From contig JBAMJV010003989.1 in NCBI GenBank assembly GCA_037951105.1, positions 120,903-184,902 of the forward strand: a DNA stretch of 64,000 bases, in the 5' to 3' direction. Made by a program: the position numbers and the translations under genes. Every line of letters begins with the position of its first letter. Positions within the stretch are counted from its first letter, which is position 1. A model generated the notes under the pieces. That model did not search any database, was not told the DNA's origin, and saw nothing but the letters and a program-made list of their open reading frames with translations. The stretch is from Echinarachnius parma (Eukaryota; Echinodermata; Echinoidea; Clypeasteroida; Echinarachniidae). Of this stretch, positions 23,110-34,784 are shown piece by piece.

Positions 23110-26100
23110 ATGTTTGGGTCATCAACTGCGTTTGGCGGTGCCGCGTCGAACACGAGCGTATTTGGCCAGACTAGTACAGGGAACCACAACCCAATGAAGG
23201 ATATTGAGGTGACGTCACCACCGGATGACAGCATCAGCTCGCTGAGGTTCAGCCCCGCCAGCATCCCCAACACATTCCTCATCGCTGGATCGTGGGACAA
23301 CAATGTAAGAGAATAAAAAAAAGTGTTATTTTCACTCGATCAATTTACTATTTTTTACTTGACTTTTTGAACATCTTCATTGTTCCTTCCTTGAAGTTGT
23401 CATCAACGATGTTCGAAACATCAAGTAAAAAATAGTAAGTTGATTTTGTTGATTTTTTATTTACCAATTTAATTTCATGATCAGATGAATCTTATCAAGG
23501 ATTTACGCAAGAACAACTTATGTTAATCGTAGCCCACTATTCTCACCTAAACATTATATTTACTTTTACAAGGTTAATTCAATTGGGCATTATTTTTGTT
23601 TAAATACAAAATTTGAATGGAGAAAAAAATACTGTTGAAAGCTGTTAAACAATTGCTAAATGGAATAACATGCTCAAGAGTCAATAGAGGCCTAAGCTTT
23701 CCATCTAATCAGAATCTAAATCAATAGGTCACACTTTTATAAATAAATATATAAATATTCTATAAATAAATGCATTTCTTTCCTACTTTTTACTTATCTT
23801 TTGAATTTGATATTTAGGTGCGTTGCTGGGAGATCCAATCCTCGGGCCAGACCATCCCCAAGGCCCAACAGACACACACAGGGCCCGTCACGGACGTTGA
23901 CTGGCACGACGTAAGTATGATTGCAACATTTGGTAAATTGGGCCCTTTATAGTTTATACATGACAATAGGTAATGCAGGTGTCATTTGTATTAGACGCAC
24001 CTCTTGACCCCCGGGAAAGGTGCGTCATGGATGCATCCATGACGCACCCATGCCGCATCCATGACGCACCTTTCCCGGGGGTCAAGAGGTGTGTCATACA
24101 AATGACACAGGTGCATAAAGCAAGCCTCCACACTAACTTGTTCACTTTACTGGCCCGATCAGGCAATGTATACATTCTTAAATCGTCAAATTTTACTTGC
24201 CCGCTATCTTTAGATGAGATTTACATGTAAGGAATTACATTTGTCTAAGTTCTGTTCGTTGCCTAATGCAGAGATGCCAACTAGTATGATTTTATCGTAT
24301 TTAGTACGTTTTGTTGATGTAAATACGACAGTACGTTTTCTAAGCAAAATTGTTTGTTTCCCCCCCCCCCCCCCCCCCCCCCCCCCCACCATTCTATAGT
24401 AACGGTCAGAAAATGGCAAAAAGAACCCTGATATTTTTAATATATTACAAAGAAACAAAACAAACTCATAAAATGTTGTGTGATCAACTGAACCAACTTT
24501 TATATTAACACAAACGTATAGAGTATTTTTGTTGCACAAATTGGCCTCGCGAAAAAAATATGATTTTTTTTTTTTTACCTTGAGGTTGGCTGCTCATTAA
24601 ATTTTAATTAAAGAGCAAACATTTTGCTTGCCCGTTCTTACAAGTAAAAACACTTTCCTGACATTTTACAGGCCTGGGGCCAACGGGCTAGTGGAAGTGT
24701 TGAGTTTCCGTGAAAATCTGATTTTTCTCTCCAAAATCTGATTTTTTAGGATATTCAGTCTGTTTTTTGTGTTGGCATCTCTGCTAATAGGCAACCAACT
24801 AGACCATTTATGAAATTTTACTTCCACTACATTAATTTGAACTGGCACTATGCACGTGCTTGTGTCAAGCCCTGTGTCTGTGTGTGTTGGAATTAAGTTT
24901 TGTAATTTATGTTTTTGTTGTTGTTTCTTGTTCGCTTGTTTTGTAAAGGTGTGCCAAGGTAGTCACAAGCATCGAGTGACAATACGTCCAACATGTGGAA
25001 CTATCTTGAACAGCAACAAAGCCATACTTGTAACAGCATAATGTTTGATTTATGTGTGTAGAGAAGGCAAGATGTTTAATGTTATTTTGTTGTTTCTTGA
25101 TTGATTTTGTTAGGACGGAACCAAGGTATTCACAGCGTCATGTGACAACACAGCCAAGATGTGGGACCTGAACAGCAACCAAGCCATACAGATTGCTCAG
25201 GTGTGTACACATTTGTGACCCGCTATAGCAAAACCCGGCACTTGTCGGTAATTCATGTTTTCAAGAAATGGGCATTTTAAGTTCACACAATGTGTTTAAA
25301 AGACCTGTTATTGTAAAAATTATATCTTTGCCAATTATTGACCAATTAGTTAGAACAAATCATCAAATGAAAGCTTGTGATAAGGCCTTTCTAATGGTTT
25401 GAAAATCTACATTTTTGTTTTTACCGATAAGTTCAACATTGTTATCCATTCATATTTGCACAATGTGTGTTGTTCAACTTGGTAAATGTATGTTGTTTTT
25501 TAAAGAGAAATGGCATGGTTTTCTATTTATCTGTCGATTTAGTTGGTGAAATCTAGACAAATACGTGCTTCAACTAAAATGTGACAGCTTTAATACCTGG
25601 AGGACAGCGTGAGAAAACCAGCTATACCTAGCTCAGTGCATGTACCTTTTAATGAATAATGCCCTGTACTTACTTGCTTAACCGGTATATGCCGTCTGCA
25701 CCATTGCCTGGATGTGTAGTGGATTCTGTTTCATTTAGCTTGGGATCTAGTGGTGCAGTCTTCTTTTATATACAATTTGTCAACTTTTTGGCTGGTCTTC
25801 ATTTAGTTACCGACTGACAATTCTTTGACGATAAATTTGTTTAGATAGTGCTTTATATCAGCTTTTTATATTTTTCGTAGATTTTAAGCTTTTCAGGATT
25901 GGTCTCCAAAATACTCAGGCTGGGGCCTAGCATGTTATACCTGAAATTGGCATTAAATTGAGCATCACTATACTACAGTAAAACCTGTGTTTTTTGTGAC
26001 CACCTACGGGAAACAAGAAAAGTAGACACTGTAGACAGGTTCGATAACATTGTTTTTCTCTGCAGGGGATCACTCTGGGCACTTTATGCAGGTTGGCAGG

Positions 26101-29100
26101 TTGGCTGCTACAGACAGGTTGACCGCTATAGACAGGTGGTCACTATAGACAGGTTGGCTGCTATAGACAGGTGGCTGCTAAGATGGGTTTGACTGTAAAA
26201 TAAAAACATGGGAGGAAAATTGTTACCAGAAATAAACTAAATAATTTAAGTATGCCAATTTATCTTCAAGATACATTTATATTATTCATCTTTGATTTAC
26301 TTCTTATTTTTTGCAGCACGATGCTCCAATAAAGTGTGTTCGGTGGGTGAAGGCTCCCAACTACTCCTGCGTCATGACTGGCAGCTGGGATAAGACCATC
26401 AAGGTATATTCCTGACAACAATTATATTTTAGATGAGAATAGATTATTAATTTATTGTCCAAAACTGGACATTCATTCTGGTGTACACTCCAACATAAAA
26501 TCATACATTGTAATTTCACATGCTGGGTTTTACAAACATTTAATTTCTTTGCTACATACTCAGTCAGGCAAGTTTCTATGAACATAGCTTGCTCAAATTT
26601 GTTTTTATTAGAAATGAAATGTTTAAATTATCATTGCTATTAAAAACACTCACAAAAAAATAAGTGAAACCATTGGAAAGTTCAGTGAGAAGTTGCTGTT
26701 GATTATTTTCTTGCATTATATCCACATAATCGTGTGATTTAAACATGATTACTTGCCCCGGTTGGAGAAGTGACAAATGTACCTGACCTCCACTGATTTT
26801 CTCTTGCCCTGCTAGGTTGGCACCTCTGATTCATCATAAAGATATTTTTTATTTTTTTAATAAATTTATTTCCACAAATGGGCAGGACACCCTAGTCAGC
26901 ACATCTGTTTTTCATAGGGGTCCAATTAAAAATACATGACATTTTTTTTTACAAAATGAAACAAGACAATAAATCAAATACAAATCAATACAACTAAGTT
27001 AATTATACACTGTCCAAAAAAAACAAAAAAAAAAACATCCCCACCCACCCACAGAAAAGATTACCTATACCGGGGCCCTACCCTTTTACAATACAATGGG
27101 TGATTTCAAGTATGGTGTTTAGGGCTGGTGTTAGTGTTTATCAAACTGATGTTTGTGTGTAATAAACACTAACACCGGCCTTAAACACCATACTTGAAAT
27201 CACCCATTGTCATCACTATCATTATTATTATTCAACTATTTATCTCTTGCTCTATCTCACTCCAGTTCTGGGACACAAGGACCCCCAACCCCATCATGAG
27301 CATACAGCTTCCAGAGAGGTGCTACTGTGCAGATGTGGTGAGTAATATTTGTTTTTTCACCCTCCAAGTGACAAATTAAATTGCAAAAGTCCACTTGACC
27401 CAGCTTGATACCCATTCATCTACATTTGTATGGGAGCCGGGTGGGTTGTATATGGGGATATCAGAAACTACCCATTCATGTACATTTGTATGGGAGCCGG
27501 GTGGGTTGTATATGGGGATATCAGAAACTACCCATTCATGTACATTTGTATGGGAACCGGGTGGGTTGTATATGGGGATATCAGAAACTACCCATTCATG
27601 TACATTTGTATGGGAACCGGGTGGGTTGTATATGGGGATATCAGAAACTACCCATTCATGTACATTTGTATGGGAACCGGGTGGGTTGTATATGGGGATA
27701 TCAGAAACTACCCATTCATGTACATTTGTATGGGAACCGGGTGGGTTGTATATGGGGATATCAGAAACTACCCATTCATGTACATTTGTATGGGAACCGG
27801 GTGGGTTGTATATGGGGATATCAGAAACTACCCATTCATGTACATTTGTATGGGAACCGGGTGGGTTGTATATGGGGATATCAGAAACTACCCATTCATG
27901 TACATTTGTATGGGAACCGGGTGGGTTGTATATGGGGATATCAGAAACTACCCATTCATGTACATTTGTATGGGAACCGGGTGGGTTGTATATGGGGATA
28001 TCAGAAACTACCCATTCATGTACATTTGTATGGGAACCGGGTGGGTTGTATATGGGGATATCAGAAACTACCCATTCATGTACATTTGTATGGGAACCGG
28101 GTGGGTTGTATATGGGGATATCAGAAACTACCCATTCATGTACATTTGTATGGGAACCGGGTGGGTTGTATATGGGGATATCAGAAACTACCCATTCATG
28201 TACATTTGTATGGGAACCGGGTGGGTTGTATATGGGGATATCAGAAACTACCCATTCATGTACATTTGTATGGGAACCGGGTGGGTTGTATATGGGGATA
28301 TCAGAAACTACCCATTCATGTACATTTGTATGGGAACCGGGTGGGTTGTATATGGGGATATCAGAAACTACCCATTCATGTACATTTGTATGGGAACCGG
28401 GTGGGTTGTATATGGGGATATCAGAAACTACCCATTCATGTACATTTGTATGGGAACCGGGTGGGTTGTATATGGGGATATCAGAAACTACCCATTCATG
28501 TACATTTGTATGGGAACCGGGTGGGTTGTATATGGGGATATCAGAAACTACCCATTCATGTACATTTGTATGGGAACCGGGTGGGTTGTATATGGGGATA
28601 TCAGAAACTACCCATTCATGTACATTTGTATGGGAACCGGGTGGGTTGTATATGGGGATATCAGAAACTACCCATTCATGTACATTTGTATGGGAACCGG
28701 GTGGGTTGTATATGGGGATATCAGAAACTACCCATTCATGTACATTTGTATGGGAACCGGGTGGGTTGTATATGGGGATATCAGAAACTACCCATTCATG
28801 TACATTTGTATGGGAACCGGGTGGGTTGTATATGGGGATATCAGAAACTACCCATTCATGTACATTTGTATGGGAACCGGGTGGGTTGTATATGGGGATA
28901 TCAGAAACTACCCATTCATGTACATTTGTATGGGAACCGGGTGGGTTGTATATGGGGATATCAGAAACTACCCATTCATGTACATTTGTATGGGAACCGG
29001 GTGGGTTGTATATGGGGATATCAGAAACTACCCATTCATGTACATTTGTATGGGAACCGGGTGGGTTGTATATGGGGATATCAGAAACTACCCATTCATG

Positions 29101-29786
29101 TACATTTGTATGGGAACCGGGTGGGTTGTATATGGGGATATCAGAAACTCAAATGGAACAGGTTAATTATAATAGAAGCTGGGTGTTAAATGTCCATACA
29201 AGTCATTCCGAACTTAATAGATTGTGTGTGTGAGGGAACAAATCAAGAGATCTGATTCTATGGATATATTGGCACTATTTTGACTAGAGTCAACCATGGT
29301 AATCGAGAGGTTTATACTTGAATTTCATCCTTGAAACCACCCTTGCTCACAATGAAATCAGTTAAATAAGAGTCAAAATCAGTAAAACAAAATAAAACAA
29401 TTTATGTGAACTAATTTTTCAACATCTTTTCTATTCACAGGGGAAATCATATTAGATTACACCTTTTACACAACCATATTATTATTATGATTATTTGGGG
29501 GGGGTCAAAATTTATTTGATGTTCAAGTTTTCTATCTTGTGTTTTCAGATGTACCCGATGGCCGTGGTAGGCACGGCAGACAAGAACGTCATCATCTACC
29601 AACTCGAGAACCAACCTTCAGAGTTCAGGAGAATGGACTCACCTCTGAAATACCAGGTAATGGTGGTGGTGATGGTGATGATAATGATGGTGATGGTGAT
29701 GGTGATGATAATGATGGTGATGGTGATGATAATGATGGTGATGGTGATGGTGATGGTGATGGTGATGGTGATGGTGATGTTGATGT

Positions 29787-29871
<85 letters not shown>

Positions 29872-32800
29872 ATATATGATGATGATGACAATGACGGTGT
29901 CCACAATGATGATTGTCACGATAATTTATGACTAATACTCGTATGATGTGTATGACTAGTATGACATCTGATGTATGTTTGACTAAATATAATTATGCTT
30001 TTACAAATTTATAAAGGTTTTGAGAAATGTCAAGACCAAGAGTCCACACATCTCCAAATTACTGAATGTTAATGAGCTTTGTCATGTGTTCTTTTGCTTT
30101 TCAAGCTTCGAACGATTGCCATCTTCAAAGACATGAAGAAGAACGTACCAACAGGCTTTGCTTTGGGGAGCATTGAAGGGAGATGTGCAATCCAGTTTGT
30201 GCAGGCTGCAAATCCGTGAGTCAAACTAATTTTTGTTGTATTAAGTTTTAGGCAAGCCTCCACACTAACTTCTTTTCGTACTTTGAAATGATTAATTTTG
30301 CAATTTTACTTGCCTGCACAGAAAATGTACTTGCCCCCCAAAAAGCAATGCGAAACAAAAGAAAAACGCCATGTAGCTCGATCTGGTTAGCAAATTTCTT
30401 GCCTGTTTCTAGATGAGATTTATTACATGATTTACATTTTTTCTTTTGTTGTTGAACAGAAATGTTAGTTGCCCGATTGGGAAACCACATTAGACCATTT
30501 ATGGAATTTTCTGGGCAATTGAGCAAGTGATAGTGTGGAGCCCTGACTTAGGTTTGTATGTAGACAAATCTGTATGTTCAAAGGTGGCAAAAGCAGCCTT
30601 TACAAGCAGGTGATCTGTATGGACAGGTTCAATTACATGCCAACAAAATTCTGGGGAAAACCAGATGATTTTATAGACAGATGGTCACTAGAGCAAGCTT
30701 AAATTGGAATTAATTGTTAAACAAAGTTTTACATTTCTGACATATAATAATAATAATAATATACTTGATAGCACCTAATATGATTGATAATCATCTCTAA
30801 GCGCTTTACAATGATAATATTACCCCCGGTCATAGCATACAATGCAAACCTGCACACATTGTGTGTACCATCTCCACTCCCTGGGGAGCATCCCTTCCAA
30901 GCGGCTCATGGGCATTGAGAAGATCATTCACATAAAGGCTTTCACCTCCTACCGGGTCCCCATTTATACACCTGGGTAGAGAGCAGCAATTGTGGATATT
31001 GTCTTGCTTAAGGACAAAGGGAGTGGGCAGGGTTCGAACTCGGGATCTCATGATCGGAAAGCTTCTTTATTGGATAATAAGTTGAAATTAATATACTATT
31101 TAGTGAGATTTAAATATGTTTGCTTTTCTTTTGATGTTTACAGAAAGGATAACTTCACCTTTAAGTGCCATCGATCGAATGGAGCGTCGTACAACAGCCA
31201 GGACATCTATGCAGTAAGTCTTCCTTTAATTTCTTTGTTAAAGCTATATACAGGTCCATAGGCTAAGGGGATGCTAGAAATATGTTGTTATTGTTTTGCT
31301 TTTTCACATTATAGTGGCCCGTAACCTTAAATCTGTTGGCCCCAAACAAAGAAAAAATGCAACAAATGTTGTTATATTTGGTTGCCCATTTGGGACCAGT
31401 GGAATTAAGCATCAATGAAATTTGTTGGACAGAAGCTACTCCTTGGAGGTGTTTCACAAAGATCCTAAGTTGAACTTAACTCTAAGTTGGACTTAAAAAG
31501 TATGGAAAGCCATTTGTAGCTTTGGAATAAAATAAATTCATAAGCAAACATGCAAGTATTTTAGACTTTTCATAAATTTTACATGAATAACATGAAATCT
31601 CCTTGATAATAAAAATATTAATGATTTGAAACAACATTTTATGCCCCTTTATAGGACTTTTACCAAACAAATTTAATGAAACTAACGGCTTTCCATACTT
31701 TTTAAGTCCAACTTAGAGTTAAGTTCAACTTAGGATCTTTGTGAAACACCCCCCAGGCCAGTAGACCTGTGCTTATGTTGAGCCATTGGCTTTAGATATT
31801 CTTTTTAAAGTTCCATGGGCTAAGGGAACTTGACATCAAAATCAATTAAAAGTTGACCCTGTTTGTTTTTTTAATGAAAATAATGGAAAATGTTGAAAAA
31901 CAAACACAAAAAAACATTTAAAGGAATTATTAGTGGAATATGGAATATGATTTACGTTGAAGGCTGTTGAACGATTGTAGATGACACCTTCAAATTGCAG
32001 AGTTATCTTGTACTGTGACAGCAATTTTGAAGTGAAACTTGTCAAACTTGTCTATATCTCCTTTAATTATTTGCAGGTAAACTCGATAGCCTTCCACCCT
32101 GAATACGGCACGCTAGCGACGTCGGGATCGGACGGAAAGTTCAGCTTCTGGGACAAAGACGCGAGGACCAAACTGAAGACGTCCGAACAGATGGAACAGC
32201 CAATCACGTGCGGCGCTTTTGATGCCAAGGGTCATATCTTTGCCTATGCTGTCAGCTACGATTGGTCAAAGGTAAGACTACCGAAAAATGGCCTCACATT
32301 TGTTGTAATGTAGTAATGGTTCTGAAACAAATGTTGTTTGTTTGGGGCTTTTAATAGTGGTTGGATCTAGGAGATTTTTAGTGTTTCATTCATCAAAATT
32401 GTACTTGCCATATTGGGCTACAAAAAACAAACATAGTAATTAATTCCTTTTGGTTTGAAGGGACCACTCAGTTCTGGCTTTGGGCCACCAAAATTGAAAG
32501 TTCCGTAATTTCTGAAATGGAAGTGTTGTTGCACAATCGGATAAGCACTTATATTACAGGATCGAGTTTAAAACGGATCAATGCCCGGGCAAAGTATATA
32601 GCTGCTCTCTACCTAGGAGTATAAATGGGAACTTGGTCGGATGTTAATTAGCCTGTAGTGCCCTAAGCATGCAGCTTGGGCTAGCATGCTCCCAGTGGAG
32701 TTGAAATGGTGCACAAGATGATTGCGCTGGTTTGAACTGCACCTCCTTATCAAGGCTTCAGTGTTGAGAAACCTTGTATTAAGCGCTTTATGCATGCAAT

Positions 32801-32982
32801 CTGTTATTATAATTATTACCCGTCCAATGGAGCTACAATGATACAAAGTTATCTACTAGCGTTGGTCTGTTTGTTTTATTTTACTCCAGGGACACGAGTT
32901 CTACAATCCGCAGAAGAAGAACTACATTTTCCTGCGCGGGAACGCGACCGAGGAGCTTCGTCCCAGGAACAGAAGGAGGTGA
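23110..32982 (+). CDS. RAE1: mRNA export factor RAE1 (WD40 propeller), 10 coding exons
   Basis: Plus-strand coding exons are 23110-23304, 23818-23910, 25114-25200, 26317-26403, 27266-27337, 29549-29656, 30106-30215, 31144-31213, 32077-32271 and 32890-32982. They join in frame to 1110 nt and 369 aa (human 368). The N-terminus [10 protein letters not shown] leads to [20 protein letters not shown], diagnostic of RAE1. WD40 blades include [44 protein letters not shown] and [15 protein letters not shown]. The C-terminus [20 protein letters not shown] is also typical. RAE1 binds the GLEBS motif of NUP98 at nuclear pores and acts in mRNA export and spindle assembly. An acceptor at 23037-23038 suggests a 5'UTR exon starting at 23039. 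Intron 5 holds a 1.7-kb 60-bp satellite. Intron 6 starts with a GAT microsatellite a few bases after the donor. No AATAAA was seen in the first 300 bases after the stop. Confidence 0.98.
23341..23444. mobile_element. Short foldback element in RAE1 intron 1
   Basis: Arms ACTATTTTTTACTTGA … TCAAGTAAAAAATAGT within about 100 bp. Confidence 0.7.
23977..24110. mobile_element. Foldback MITE in RAE1 intron 2
   Basis: Arms CACCTCTTGACCCCCGGGAA and TTCCCGGGGGTCAAGAGGTG, with outer GTCATTTGTAT / ATACAAATGAC. The centre has repeated GCATCCATGACGCACC. Confidence 0.85.
24121..24874. mobile_element. CTTGCCC-rich MITE, copy 2, split by another TIR element
   Basis: The ends match the family (CAAGCCTCCACACTAAC … TCAAGCCCTG). 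The middle is interrupted at 24269-24783. Confidence 0.78.
24269..24783. mobile_element. TIR element inserted in the MITE (TIR CAGAGATGCCAAC)
   Basis: Ends CAGAGATGCCAAC and GTTGGCATCTCTG, flanked by CTAATG / CTAATA. It contains a run of about 27 C's at 24361 and A/T-rich sequence. No ORF of note. Probably a hAT-type non-autonomous element. Confidence 0.7.
24905..25040 (+). pseudogene. Ghost copy of RAE1 exon 3 with its acceptor
   Basis: The stretch TTGTTTCTTG…TTTGTAAAGG then GTGCCAAGGTAGTCACA… and GAACAGCAACAAAGCCATAC parallels real exon 3 and its acceptor (25090-25200), in the same order and strand, about 160 bp upstream. It holds substitutions that remove the coding frame. It is an old partial tandem duplicate. 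Confidence 0.8.
25975..26197. mobile_element. ACAGTMAAACCTGT MITE (RAE1 intron 3)
   Basis: Ends ACAGTAAAACCTGTG and GGGTTTGACTGTA. The interior repeats CTATAGACAGGTGG. Same family as 34187, 37552 and 38916, with fragments near 12340-12455, 18178-18260 and 30590-30700. Confidence 0.75.
27094..27209. mobile_element. Palindromic MITE (RAE1 intron 4), copy 1
   Basis: Arms CAATGGGTGATTTCAAGTAT and ATACTTGAAATCACCCATTG. Second copy at 48754-48869. Confidence 0.88.
27409..29149 (+). repeat. 60-bp satellite, ~29 near-identical units, in RAE1 intron 5
   Basis: The period is exactly 60 bp and 1741 bp of array is visible. The first two units differ from the rest (GGGAGCC versus GGGAACC, and the first also CATCTAC versus CATGTAC); the remaining units look identical. 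Each unit contains an imperfect dyad, CCCATTCATGTAC then ATTTGTATGGG, centred on TGTACA. Because 60 is divisible by three and no plus frame has a stop, long open frames appear in all three frames; they are artefacts of the repeat. Confidence 0.97.
29660..29915 (+). repeat. (GAT/GGT)n microsatellite at the start of RAE1 intron 6
   Basis: Begins within about 5 bases of the exon 6 donor (CAG|GTAATGGTGG) and becomes pure (GAT)n at 29787-29869. Confidence 0.95.
30253..30545. mobile_element. CTTGCCC-rich MITE, copy 3 (RAE1 intron 7)
   Basis: Starts CAAGCCTCCACACTAACTT and ends GATAGTGTGGAGCCCTG. The interior is more diverged than in copy 1. Confidence 0.75.
30741..31065 (-). mobile_element. tRNA-related SINE (minus strand) in RAE1 intron 7
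   Basis: Read on the minus strand it has a B-box-like GAGTTCGAACCC, the central TACCCAGGTGTATAAATGGG and GGGAGTGGAGATGGTA, then AAAGCGCTTAGAG and a (TAT)n tail. This is the usual order for deuterostome tRNA-derived SINEs with a LINE-like tail. Confidence 0.75.
31446..31754. mobile_element. MITE family GTTTCACAAAG, copy 3 (RAE1 intron 8)
   Basis: Ends GGTGTTTCACAAAGATCCTA and TAGGATCTTTGTGAAACACC. It has the same core order as the copy at 752. Confidence 0.88.
32525..32820 (+). mobile_element. tRNA-related SINE (plus strand) in RAE1 intron 9
   Basis: Diverged copy of the same family: CACAATCGGATAAGC (A-box-like), GATCGAGTTTAAAA (B-box-like), CTCTACCTAGGAGTATAAAT, GCATGCTCCCAGTGGAGTTG, TTAAGCGCTTTATGCATGCA, then a TTATTATAATTATTA tail. 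Confidence 0.7.
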
Positions 32983-33300
32983 ACAGAGTTTGCAAATCAA
33001 AAAATGAAAAAGAATAAGCGATCGCTTAGGTTCAGTTAAAAACAGACTATCCATCTGTGATTCTATTTGTGCTGATTACAAGAAATTTGTAAGCATGTGA
33101 GGCACATTTTGTTGTTAATGTAAATAGTATTTCACTTTAAGTTTTCCACATTAGCTTCAAGTGAGAAGCATATATAGCACTTAAACAGTGAAATTTCGAT
33201 TTCAACTGTTTAATCTGTTTAGAAAAATATGCCTATGACAGAATTGTCTTTGGTTTCCATCAATGTAACTAAAGTCATCTATTCAACATTATCTATACTA

Positions 33301-33447
33301 GGCCCAGTTGCAGAAAGAGATGCAATCGATTGTAAAGTTACAATTAATTGTATCTTAGATCATGTGACTAAATACTCAAATCTAAATGGTTGAAGTGCGC
33401 ACATTTTCCAACTTACAATCGATTGTATCTCTTTCTGCAACAGAGCT
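33301..33447. mobile_element. TIR MITE just 3' of RAE1
   Basis: Arms GTTGCAGAAAGAGATGCAAT and ATTGTATCTCTTTCTGCAAC, both continuing to CGATTGTAA/TTACAATCG. Confidence 0.85.
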
Positions 33448-34032
33448 CTAGCCCGGGGGGGGGCACTCAAATTATTTTTTGACGGGAGTGTGCCGCACGG
33501 AACTCTGAAATGGGGGTCTGAAGAGCGAACTACAAGCACAAAATATAGGGTCTTTGGAGCTACAAAATCCCTTAAACGCACAAAATATAGGTCTTTGGAG
33601 CTACAAAATCCCTCAAACGCACAAAATATAGGGTCTTTAGAGCTACAAAATCCCTGAAAGGGGAGTTAAGGGGTCTAAGGAGCAGACTAAAACTACAAAA
33701 TACATAGACTCGGAGATTCCAAATACCTACGGAAACCCTCAAAAAGGCTCAAATTGTGGTCTAAGGAGCCGAACTAGGAGAAGAATAATGGATTTGGCGC
33801 TACTCAAATACAAAGCCAAGTCATTCCGGGGGTCTATGGAGCCAAACTAGAAGAAGAATAAAGGATTGTCGCTACTCAACTACCTAGCCAAGTCATTCCG
33901 AGGGTCTATGGAGCGGAAAGTTTTGAAAATCGGGTATCTTTAGAGCTGCGATCGGGTGTGAAAAAGGGGGTCTTTTAAGCGGCACATACCCGTCTTACAT
34001 TATACTTGAGTGCCCCCCCGGGAGCCCTAGAG
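33443..34032. mobile_element. TIR element with internal tandem repeats
   Basis: Ends CTCTAGCCCGGGGGGGGGCA and GTGCCCCCCCGGGAGCCCTA. The interior has about three ~42-bp units with TCTTTGGAGCTACAAAATCC and later GGTCTATGGAGC repeats. No protein recognised. Confidence 0.8.
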
Positions 34033-34186
34033 ACCTATAGCCGCTCCGCTGCACCCGTGGGCTTACTTAAATGTGTCGCCTATAAGCTTTTACCAGAGAT
34101 AGGGGGTACGCATATTGATCAATAGCTATATCCCCAAGTTTGGCCATAGACAAACCCGCATCGGTCATAGCCATATCTATATCATA

Positions 34187-34364
34187 TACAGTCAAACCTG
34201 TCTTAGTGGCCACCTGTCTATAGCAGCCAACCTGCCTATAGTGGCCACTAAACATGATCTGCAAAAAAAAACAATGCCATGTACCTGTTTATAGAGATCA
34301 CCTGTCTACAGTGGCCACATTCCTTACTTTGCTTCGGTGGTCACTATACACAGGTTTGACTGTA
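34187..34364. mobile_element. ACAGTCAAACCTGT MITE
   Basis: Ends TACAGTCAAACCTGTCTTAG and CACAGGTTTGACTGTA; interior GTGGCCAC and CTGTCTATAG motifs. Confidence 0.85.
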
Positions 34365-34784
34365 TAGAACTTGAGAAGATTAATTGACATCAATAATTGT
34401 TCAAGTGCATACCTGTTAACTACTTAAGTTTGTGATTCACAGTTTGGTGACATAATTTGTATTATTTTATGATTCTCAAGTAGAGTACAGTATTCACAAG
34501 TGATAATTAACCTATTTTCTTAGTGCATTCATTCTTAACCAATTTCAGTCGATTTGATTTTTATATAACATTAGGTCTCCATTGTCCCTTCCCCAAGTAT
34601 TTTTGGGACCAGTCCAGCATTGGTTAATAGAATACAACAGCTTGCTTCATATAGTACCACCATGGTTTTGCTTTCCAGAAAAGAAGTGTGTGATTTCACA
34701 CTAACAAAGTCATACATTACCATGAACTAATTGTGTGACCCTCATACAAATAAACATAAATTCTCAACTAGTTTCATTTTAGGT

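Noticed and set aside
27395-29233. Open frames of 578-612 codons in three frames with a 20-residue repeat
   Set aside because: They are produced by a stop-free 60-bp satellite in RAE1 intron 5. No frame shows a known domain, and all three being open equally argues against coding.
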